In this document: in pieces, positions 58,109 through 64,000 of the stretch
Layout: every line of letters starts with the position of its first letter
Numbering within the stretch: the stretch's first letter is position 1
From: JBBDRJ01 sp963766295
GTDB lineage: Bacteria; Actinomycetota; JAICYB01
Direction of reading: 5' to 3'
Assembly: GCA_963766295.1 (NCBI GenBank)
Contig: CAVXYW010000002.1
Span: 620,001 to 684,000 of the forward strand
Length of the DNA: 64,000 nt
The notes under the pieces: model-generated
Seen by the model: only the letters and a program-made list of their open reading frames with translations
What the model was told of the DNA's origin: nothing
Databases searched by the model: none
Translations under genes and position numbers: made by a program

Positions 58109-58142
58109 GTAAGTTGACACTTACGTTAGTAGTTGCTTAAAT
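58109..58142 (+). promoter_or_regulatory. Promoter and operator of the arsR-type gene
   Basis: Consensus -35 TTGACA (58114-58119), 17-base spacer, -10 TTAAAT (58137-58142), and the ATG 6 bases later at 58149: a leaderless promoter. A perfect inverted repeat GTAAGT-TGAC-ACTTAC (58109-58124) overlaps the -35 and is the probable autoregulatory operator. Confidence 0.75.
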
Positions 58143-58148
58143 AATGCC

Positions 58149-58469
58149 ATGGAGGCCGCGCTGAGAGCGATAGCCGAGCCACGCCGGCGAGAGATCCTGC
58201 GCCTAGTGCGCGATGGAGAGCGCACCGCCGGCGAGATCGCCCGGGAATTCGACGTCACGCGGCCGGCGATCTCCCAGCATCTTGCGGTGTTAAAGGAGGC
58301 GGGACTCGTGTCCGAACGGCGGGACGGAACTAGAAGGTTCTACGTTGCTCGTCCGGAGGGCCTTCGAAGCCTTCAGAAGTTCATCGAAGAGTTCTGGGAG
58401 GCGAGCCTGCGCCGTCTCAAGGAGGCGGCTGAGTGGGAGGAACGGAGGAAACGCCGTGGCTCAAAGTAG
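58149..58469 (+). CDS. ArsR family winged-helix transcriptional repressor
   Basis: A 106-residue ArsR/SmtB-type regulator: ALRAIAEPRRREILRLVRDG, ERTAGEIAREFDVTRPAISQ, HLAVLKEAGLVSERRDGTRR. No Cys metal site is present, as in the non-metal branch usually paired with SRPBCC proteins. Probably represses itself and the following SRPBCC/VOC genes through the palindrome in its promoter. Overlaps the next gene by 14 bases. Confidence 0.92.
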   Translation: MEAALRAIAEPRRREILRLVRDGERTAGEIAREFDVTRPAISQHLAVLKEAGLVSERRDGTRRFYVARPEGLRSLQKFIEEFWEASLRRLKEAAEWEERRKRRGSK

Positions 58470-58944
58470 GGCGGTGAGAGAAGAGACAGGGTTCGTCTTC
58501 GAGCGTGAGATGCGCATCGAAGCGTCGCCCGAGACCGTCTTCGAGTTCTTCACCGATCCGGAAAAGATGAAGCAGTGGAAGGGTGTCGACGCCGAGCTTG
58601 ACCCTCGGCCGGGCGGTGTCTACAACGTGAGCGTTCTTCCCGTGGCGATCGCCCGAGGTGAGTACGTACGAGTCGAGCCACCGAACTTCATCTCCTTCAC
58701 GTGGGGATGGGAAGGCGATGATCAGCCCGTTCCCCCGGGGACGAGCTTGGTCGAGGTATCGCTTCGTCCCGACGGCGACGCGACGATACTCGAGCTTCGT
58801 CATTCCGGTCTTCCGTCCGAGGACGCCGCCGAGCAGCACGACCATGGTTGGAACCACTACCTGGGACGGCTGGCTGTCGCCGCTTCGGGAGGCGATCCGG
58901 GGCGCGATTCGCACCTCGATATGGAGCGGCCCTCGAGTTCATAA
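58456..58944 (+). CDS. SRPBCC (AHSA1-like) family protein
   Basis: A 162-residue START/Bet v 1-fold protein (REMRIEASPETVFEFFTDPE, KMKQWKGVDAELDPRPGGVY, VLELRHSGLPSEDAAEQHDH-type C-terminal region). Binds a hydrophobic ligand; the ArsR-SRPBCC pair is common in actinobacteria. GTG start at 58456 with GGAGGA upstream, inside the ArsR 3' end. Confidence 0.88.
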   Translation: MAQSRAVREETGFVFEREMRIEASPETVFEFFTDPEKMKQWKGVDAELDPRPGGVYNVSVLPVAIARGEYVRVEPPNFISFTWGWEGDDQPVPPGTSLVEVSLRPDGDATILELRHSGLPSEDAAEQHDHGWNHYLGRLAVAASGGDPGRDSHLDMERPSSS

Positions 58945-58967
58945 GAAGGCGAGTGAAGGAGGAAGTA

Positions 58968-59321
58968 ATGGCAAATCCGGTGATCCACTTCGAAGTAGCG
59001 GGGAAGGACGCGAAGAAGCTGCAGGTGTTCTACGGCGACCTGTTCGGTTGGAAGATCGACGCCGATAACCCGATGGACTACGGCATGATCGAGGCCGCAG
59101 ATGGCGGGATCGCCGGCGGGGTAGGCCCATCGCCGACGGGCGCAACGCACGTCACGTTCTACGTTGAGGTCGATGACCTCCAGGCCGCGCTCGACAAGGC
59201 GGAGAAGCTCGGCGGCAAGACCGTGACACCCCCCATGGACGTACCCGGTGGGCCGAAGCTGGCTCACTTCACCGATCCGGAGGGCAACTTCATCGGCCTG
59301 GTCGGCGCGGGGTCTATGTAG
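58968..59321 (+). CDS. VOC family protein
   Basis: A 117-residue glyoxalase-fold protein (VIHFEVAGKDAKKLQVFYGD, LFGWKIDADNPMDYGMIEAA, THVTFYVEVDDLQAALDKAE, GNFIGLVGAG). ATG with AAGGAGGA upstream. Co-transcribed with the ArsR-SRPBCC pair; a strong terminator follows at 59363-59408. Confidence 0.9.
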   Translation: MANPVIHFEVAGKDAKKLQVFYGDLFGWKIDADNPMDYGMIEAADGGIAGGVGPSPTGATHVTFYVEVDDLQAALDKAEKLGGKTVTPPMDVPGGPKLAHFTDPEGNFIGLVGAGSM

Positions 59322-59362
59322 TCAGGCGAACTACTCGTCTTCCCGGACGTTCTAGATAGTGG

Positions 59363-59408
59363 GGGCCTGCGGCTGATGGTATTCACGCCATTAGCCGCCG
59401 GCCCTTTT
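59363..59408 (+). terminator. Rho-independent terminator after the arsR-SRPBCC-VOC operon
   Basis: A 17-base stem (GGGCCTGCGGCTGATGG with CCATTAGCCGCCGGCCC; one mismatch, one wobble) closes an 8-base loop and is followed by TTTT. The best terminator in the window. Confidence 0.85.
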
Positions 59409-59430
59409 GATCGTCGGGAGGTCGATAGGA

Positions 59431-60588
59431 ATTCGTTCTCTTCGCACCAACGTTGCGTTGATCGCCGCGCTCGGCCTCCTCGCGGTCGTCGCCGCACGGA
59501 CCAACGTGAACGACAGAGCACCGACGGTTGACGTTGCCGGTTCTCAAAGCGTGCCGCTCACGGGGGACGCGAGCTTTCCGTTGGGGTGGTACGACTCTCT
59601 TGAAGCGCGCGGCGGGGTTTTCGATATCGCGAAGCAAGGCATGAACATCGTCTTGCCGTATCACACCGAAACTGGGGACGAGCATGCTTACCTCGACGCC
59701 GCTCAAGCCGCCGGTTTGAAAGTGGTGCTTGAGATCGATCGCTCACTGGTGAAGGCCGAAAGCCCCGGCGACGTCCGACAGTACGTCTCGCGATACAAGG
59801 CCCATCCCGCGCTCTACGGCTGGTACCTGGCCGACGAACCGACCATCAATAAGGATCTCGGCCCGGCATCTGCCGAGGTTGCCGGTGAGCTCTACCGAGT
59901 GATCAAGGACGAGGATCCGAAAAGTCCAGTTGCCGTCGCCTTCGCAAAGACCGAACAAGCGGAGGACTTCCGGCAAGCGATGGACGTGATGCTCTTCGAC
60001 GACTACCCGTGCCGTGAGGGAAAACCGGAGTTCGATGGGTTCGAAGATTGGTGGGAGCGACTTCAAGATCGAGCGGCCGTGGGAGCCGAGGAAGGCGGGT
60101 TCATACCGGTCTTGCAGGCCTTCGGCGAGAACGCACAAGGCGATGCGCAATTCGGCCGACGGCTCCCAACCTTGGCCGAACAGAGGTACATGGTGTTCTC
60201 TTCGGTGCAAGCCGGGGCCACAGGACTTCTCTTTTGGAACCGATATCGAGCATCGAGAGAGTGGATCGATCGCGTGTTGCAGCCGATCGTGTCGGAGTTC
60301 CGCGAGTTCGTGCCGGCGTTCGGTGCGGGAATGATCCGCGACCGCGCGGCAGCCGATGGTGAAGGCATCGAAGTGTCGCTACACCGTGACCCTCTGATGC
60401 AGCGCTACGTCCTGGTTGCTGTGCATCACGGTGATGGAGAAGTGCCGGCGCGCATCGCGCTCGATCGCTCTCTTGGACTGCAACAGGCATTCGCGGCAGG
60501 TGACGTCGAAGAGAAGCACGACGTCACCGATGGCGTTCTGGAGCACACCTTTGGGCCGTACGAAGCGAAGGTCTACGCACTCAGTTGA
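59431..60588 (+). CDS. Exported glycoside-hydrolase-like TIM-barrel protein
   Basis: About 385 residues. A signal anchor (NVALIAALGLLAVVAA) precedes a barrel-like domain (GDASFPLGWYDSLEARGG, AAGLKVVLEIDRSLVKA, ALYGWYLADEPTINKDLG with a candidate catalytic Asp-Glu, VMLFDDYPCREGKPEF, GATGLLFWNRYRAS) and a C-terminal beta domain. It resembles GH-like proteins without an assigned family. No ATG is available. A GGGAGG (59416-59421) is correctly spaced for an ATT at 59431; TTG 59407 lies inside the terminator, and TTG 59458 is also possible. Confidence 0.7.
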   Translation: MRSLRTNVALIAALGLLAVVAARTNVNDRAPTVDVAGSQSVPLTGDASFPLGWYDSLEARGGVFDIAKQGMNIVLPYHTETGDEHAYLDAAQAAGLKVVLEIDRSLVKAESPGDVRQYVSRYKAHPALYGWYLADEPTINKDLGPASAEVAGELYRVIKDEDPKSPVAVAFAKTEQAEDFRQAMDVMLFDDYPCREGKPEFDGFEDWWERLQDRAAVGAEEGGFIPVLQAFGENAQGDAQFGRRLPTLAEQRYMVFSSVQAGATGLLFWNRYRASREWIDRVLQPIVSEFREFVPAFGAGMIRDRAAADGEGIEVSLHRDPLMQRYVLVAVHHGDGEVPARIALDRSLGLQQAFAAGDVEEKHDVTDGVLEHTFGPYEAKVYALS

Positions 60589-60610
60589 TGCGCTCTAAAG
60601 AAGCGGCGTT

Positions 60611-63600
60611 TTAGAGAACCAAGCCGCGGTACGAGTCGCGGAACCCAACGGTGCGGAGCGCCGCGGCTTCGTCACTTTCGGCTGCGGGCTCGCCGTTGAT
60701 GCGTTCGATAACCAATCGACGAACGCGCGATTCTTTTTGGAGAGAAGCGAGCGCTTCTGCCCAGCTGTGAGCTTCCATTCCGAAGGTTATGAGGCTCTTC
60801 CCGCCGCGCTCGATGTACGCCGCGCATTCACCGCCGACGAGCACCACATACGCTCCCGACGCTCGAGCCGGACGGCCCGGGTTGTCGGGCCAGGCAAGTG
60901 CTGCTCCGTAAGGCTGTGCAGGATCGGTTGCGGCGAGGACTATCGGTTCAGGCTCGCGCGGTGCGTCCCGCATCTCGCGTAGACGCTCGACGGCCCCTGG
61001 GAGAGCGAACTGTGCAGCCCCCAGTCCGGCCACGAAGTAACCACGACGAACGCGACCGGCTTCCTCGAGTGCGCGGAGGACTCCGTACACACTCGCGAAG
61101 CCGCCCTCGACGCCTTCGGCGAGGGCGGCTTCGCGAGTGAGAACGCCGTGCCGGTCGAGGAGTTGCAAAGCCTTCGCGTGAGCTACCTGCGTTGGTGCAG
61201 GTCGTGATTCCAAATCTGCCATCTGATGGACAAGGGACCATCGGCCGGCGCCGGCCGGTGGTCCGGCACGACGTAGCGCGCCCGGCCGCGGCTTGCCTCT
61301 GGGATCGCGTTTGGGACGTCCCCAGCCAAGTGCTCGGATCGGTGCGAACGTGTCGTTGGTGACCTCGCCGGCCCACACGAGATCCCATAAAGCGGCTAGA
61401 ACCGATCGCTCCTCGTAATCGGCCGATGAACTCGCGGCGCCCGAAACGATCTCGGGCCAGAACGAAGCCCCGGCTTTCGCAAGATGCTCACGGATGGCGC
61501 GGTGGAGATCTGTGTCGGGCCGATCCTCGGGCGGCGTGGGAGCGAGAAGGGGTAGCTGGTCGCGGAACGCGAGGATCACTTTTCCGTCCGTTGGTCCCAG
61601 CGACCCGGCGCCCATCCAAACCAACTCTCCCGACGCGCAGAGCGCGTCCAGATCTGCCGGACGGTATGCCGACAGGCGTGCCGGCAAGATGTCGCTTTCG
61701 AGAACCGATGCCGGTATCGCCGCGCCTTGTAATTGCGCGATCGTTTCGGCGAGCGCGTCCGGACCCTGGCGAGGGGATGCGACTGCTTGCCAAGCCGGAA
61801 GGAAACGCGCGAGTGCGGTCGCGTCGACGGCTTCGACTTCCTTGCGCAGGCGTGCAAGCGACCGCCGCTTGAGCTGGCGAAGAACCGCAGGGTCGCACCA
61901 TTCGCGGCTCGTTCCGTTCGGGCGGAACTCACCGCGAAGGATCCGTCCCTCGGCAAGCAAACCATCGAGGCTCGTTCTAACGCGGTCTTCGTGCACACCC
62001 AGGCGAGTCGATATGTCTGAGGTGACGAACGGGCCGTGGGTTCGCGAGTAACGATTGACCAGATCGGTCAGTGGATCGGTGACCGGTTCGGTGAAGGCTG
62101 CCGGAAGACCCATCGGCAGAGCCACTCCGAGGGCGTCACGCAACCGTGATGCGTCTTCACCAGCGGCGAAGCGCTGCTCGCCGGCGATGTGCACGGAGAT
62201 GATCCGCCGTTGTTCGACAAGAGTGTCCACCCAAGGCAGTGAGTTGCCGTCGCAGCGCACGTCGATCTCTTGCAGGGTCAGATCGCCCACGCGGCGGAGA
62301 AGGTCGTGAAGGTCGTCGGCCGATCGTGCGCGTCTCGATTCCGAAAGACATTGAAGATCGAGCTCGACGGACGCGAGAGCCTCGGGGTCGAGGAGCTCTC
62401 TTAGTTCTTCGGTCCCGAGTAGCTCTCGCAACAAGTCTTGGTCGAGCGCGAGTGCCGCAACCCGTCTTTCGGCAGGAGGCGCGTCGCCCTCGTACATGTA
62501 GACGGCGATCCATCCGAACAAAAGGGACTGCGCGAAGGGCGATGCGTGTTTGGTCTCCACCGACACGACGCGGATCTTGCGCGACCTGATGTCGCGGAGC
62601 ACCTCCTTGAGTGCGGGAAGGTCGAACACGTCGCGTACGCATTCCCTCGTTGTTTCCAGAAGGATCGGGAAGGTGGGGTAGCGCGATGCGACTTGCAAGA
62701 GGTCGGCTGATCGTTGCCGCTGTTGCCAAAGGGGCGTCCGGCGATCCGGCCGCCGCTTTGGCAGCAGCAGCGCCCGCGCCGCCGCTTCACGGAAGCGACT
62801 GGCGAACAATGCCGTTTCTGGAAGCTGCGCGGTGACGAGCTCCTCGATCTCCTCCGGTGATGGGCACAGCTCTTCGATTGGAACGTCGTCGTAGGCCTCG
62901 CCCAGGCGAAGGATGATTCCGTCGTCCGACCACAGCAGCTGCACGTCATCGCCCATCCGCTGCGCCAGGCGCGCCTGCAGGGCCATGGCCCAAGGTGCGT
63001 GCACCCTGGCTCCGAATGGAGAAAGGATGCACACCCGCCAGTCGCCGATCTCGTCCCGGAAACGTTCGACCACAAGCGTTCGATCGTCGGGAACCGCCCC
63101 GGCCGCCTCTGCTTGCTCCTCCAGGAACGAAACGAGGTTGGAAGCGGCGAATCCATCGAGCGCGTACTCGCTTTCGAGCAAACCGACGGCGGCGTCTCGC
63201 CCCTTTGATGCTGCAAGACTTCGAAGCTCGCGCACCGTTTCGCCGATCGCTCGGCCGAGCTCGATGGGACGGCCCGGTTTGTCGCCCTTCCAGAACGGGA
63301 TCTGTGCAGGCTCGCCGGGGGCCGGCGTGACGATCACACGATCGGTGGTGATCTCTTCGATGCGCCAGGTCGAGGCACCCAGGACGAACGTCTCACCGGG
63401 CCGACGCTCGTAGACCATCTCCTCGTCGAGCTCGCCGACGCGTACACCGTCCGGCAGGAACACACCGAACAATCCGCGGTCTGGGATCGTGCCGCCGCTG
63501 GTGACGGCCAAACGTTTGGAGCCATCGCGTGCACGAAGCGTGTTGGTCACTCTGTCCCAAGTGATCCGAGGCCGGAGCTCGGAGAAGTCGGTTGATGGAT

Positions 63601-64000
63601 AACGTCCGGACAAAAGATCGAGCACGGCGTGCAGTACATCGTCGGTGATGTCGGCATACGGCGCCGCGCGGCGAATCACTGCAGCGATTTCTTCGACCTC
63701 CCATTCCTCGACCGCACACATCGCAACGATCTGCTGCGCGAGGACGTCCAAGGGATTGCGCGGGTAATGCGTTTCTTCGATGAGACCTTCTTGCATGCGC
63801 TTGACCACGACGGCGGTCTCCAGAAGGTCTCCGCGGTACTTCGGGAAGACCTTCCCTCGACTCGGCTCTCCGACCTGGTGGCCGGCGCGGCCGATGCGTT
63901 GCAACCCGCGCGAAACAGAACCCGGCGACTCGACTTGGATGACGAGGTCGACGGCGCCCATGTCGATGCCGAGCTCGAGCGAGCTGGTAGCCACGATGCA
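60611..64000 (-). CDS. lhr: Lhr-type ATP-dependent DNA helicase, 5' part outside the window
   Basis: The visible 1129 residues are the C-terminal three quarters of a large helicase related to long Lhr. They begin in RecA-like domain 2 (CIVATSSLELGIDMGAVDLV, motif VI RGLQRIGRAGH), then a winged-helix and beta-barrel Lhr-core domain, and a long C-terminal domain (DGLLAEGRILRGEFRPNGTS, LDRHGVLTREAALAEG) as in mycobacterial Lhr. Such helicases unwind RNA:DNA hybrids and are linked to DNA repair. N-terminal motifs I-IV lie beyond base 64000. Convergent with the glycosidase-like gene. Confidence 0.94.
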   Translation of the reverse strand, partial: CIVATSSLELGIDMGAVDLVIQVESPGSVSRGLQRIGRAGHQVGEPSRGKVFPKYRGDLLETAVVVKRMQEGLIEETHYPRNPLDVLAQQIVAMCAVEEWEVEEIAAVIRRAAPYADITDDVLHAVLDLLSGRYPSTDFSELRPRITWDRVTNTLRARDGSKRLAVTSGGTIPDRGLFGVFLPDGVRVGELDEEMVYERRPGETFVLGASTWRIEEITTDRVIVTPAPGEPAQIPFWKGDKPGRPIELGRAIGETVRELRSLAASKGRDAAVGLLESEYALDGFAASNLVSFLEEQAEAAGAVPDDRTLVVERFRDEIGDWRVCILSPFGARVHAPWAMALQARLAQRMGDDVQLLWSDDGIILRLGEAYDDVPIEELCPSPEEIEELVTAQLPETALFASRFREAAARALLLPKRRPDRRTPLWQQRQRSADLLQVASRYPTFPILLETTRECVRDVFDLPALKEVLRDIRSRKIRVVSVETKHASPFAQSLLFGWIAVYMYEGDAPPAERRVAALALDQDLLRELLGTEELRELLDPEALASVELDLQCLSESRRARSADDLHDLLRRVGDLTLQEIDVRCDGNSLPWVDTLVEQRRIISVHIAGEQRFAAGEDASRLRDALGVALPMGLPAAFTEPVTDPLTDLVNRYSRTHGPFVTSDISTRLGVHEDRVRTSLDGLLAEGRILRGEFRPNGTSREWCDPAVLRQLKRRSLARLRKEVEAVDATALARFLPAWQAVASPRQGPDALAETIAQLQGAAIPASVLESDILPARLSAYRPADLDALCASGELVWMGAGSLGPTDGKVILAFRDQLPLLAPTPPEDRPDTDLHRAIREHLAKAGASFWPEIVSGAASSSADYEERSVLAALWDLVWAGEVTNDTFAPIRALGWGRPKRDPRGKPRPGALRRAGPPAGAGRWSLVHQMADLESRPAPTQVAHAKALQLLDRHGVLTREAALAEGVEGGFASVYGVLRALEEAGRVRRGYFVAGLGAAQFALPGAVERLREMRDAPREPEPIVLAATDPAQPYGAALAWPDNPGRPARASGAYVVLVGGECAAYIERGGKSLITFGMEAHSWAEALASLQKESRVRRLVIERINGEPAAESDEAAALRTVGFRDSYRGLVL

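Noticed and set aside
1..64000. CRISPR arrays, prophage, insertion sequences, restriction or defence islands
   Set aside because: No regularly spaced repeats, integrase, transposase, Cas, methylase or toxin-antitoxin gene found in any frame.

Overview
The window reads as a chromosomal segment of a GC-rich actinobacterium (Actinomycetota), probably a deep-branching or uncultured lineage. The evidence is the gene order acylphosphatase-smc-ftsY ... ffh ... rpsP-khpA-rimM-trmD ... lepB-rplS-lepB-rnhB-DUF2469-yraN ... comM-dprA, which is the classical actinobacterial arrangement. Further evidence is a DUF2469 protein, an LmeA-like DUF2993 protein, a mycothiol-type DinB-fold protein, several class III nucleotidyl-cyclase-domain proteins, and many genes whose only visible start signal is a TANNNT box 6-10 bases before the start codon, as expected for leaderless actinobacterial mRNAs. 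I see no plasmid, phage or insertion-sequence backbone.

Layout. 1-9,043: an acyl-CoA metabolism cluster with a biotin-dependent carboxylase alpha subunit, two crotonase-fold enzymes, a DinB-fold protein, an AtuA-family protein, a thiolase-like protein and two metal/DNA-associated accessory proteins. 9,082-16,507: a LURP-one-like protein, a large cyclase-AAA-TPR signalling protein, a COG4315-type lipoprotein, an acyl-CoA dehydrogenase, an NTF2-like protein and two more cyclase-domain proteins. A tRNA-Gly(GCC) lies at 16,719-16,791. 17,849-22,728: a four-gene, fully overlapping operon built around an FTR1/EfeU-type iron permease, with a lipoprotein and a membrane-anchored protein that share domains with each other and with the permease, plus a hydantoinase/oxoprolinase-like ATPase-fold protein. 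A DtxR/IdeR-like palindromic region precedes it. 22,907-52,355: the housekeeping core (chromosome condensation, SRP targeting, ribosomal proteins, tRNA methylation, signal peptidases, RNase HII, competence ATPase, DprA), interrupted by blocks of accessory genes (peptidases, sortase, L,D-transpeptidase, GHMP kinase, transporters, RidA, GNAT, rhodanese). 52,361-56,536: a polar or general amino-acid ABC transporter. 56,585-60,588: cupin, MtnB-like aldolase, two VOC proteins, an ArsR-SRPBCC pair and a secreted glycosidase-like protein. 60,611-64,000: the C-terminal part of an Lhr helicase running off the window.

How the genes fit together. Ffh, FtsY, two type I signal peptidases, a sortase and an L,D-transpeptidase form a secretion and cell-wall group. 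Smc, DprA, ComM and RNase HII handle DNA. The first 9 kb and 13-15 kb plausibly oxidise acyl-CoA substrates (branched-chain or terpenoid), although the substrate cannot be read from sequence.

Odd features. Six single-base insertions and one apparent deletion break otherwise well-conserved genes (carboxylase, hydantoinase-like, rimM, rhodanese, a crotonase). Sequencing or assembly indels are the simplest explanation, but five of the six insertions fall at in-frame proline codons. The best candidate for an undescribed system is the iron-permease operon with its split and duplicated periplasmic domains and the ASKHA-fold hydantoinase-like partner.
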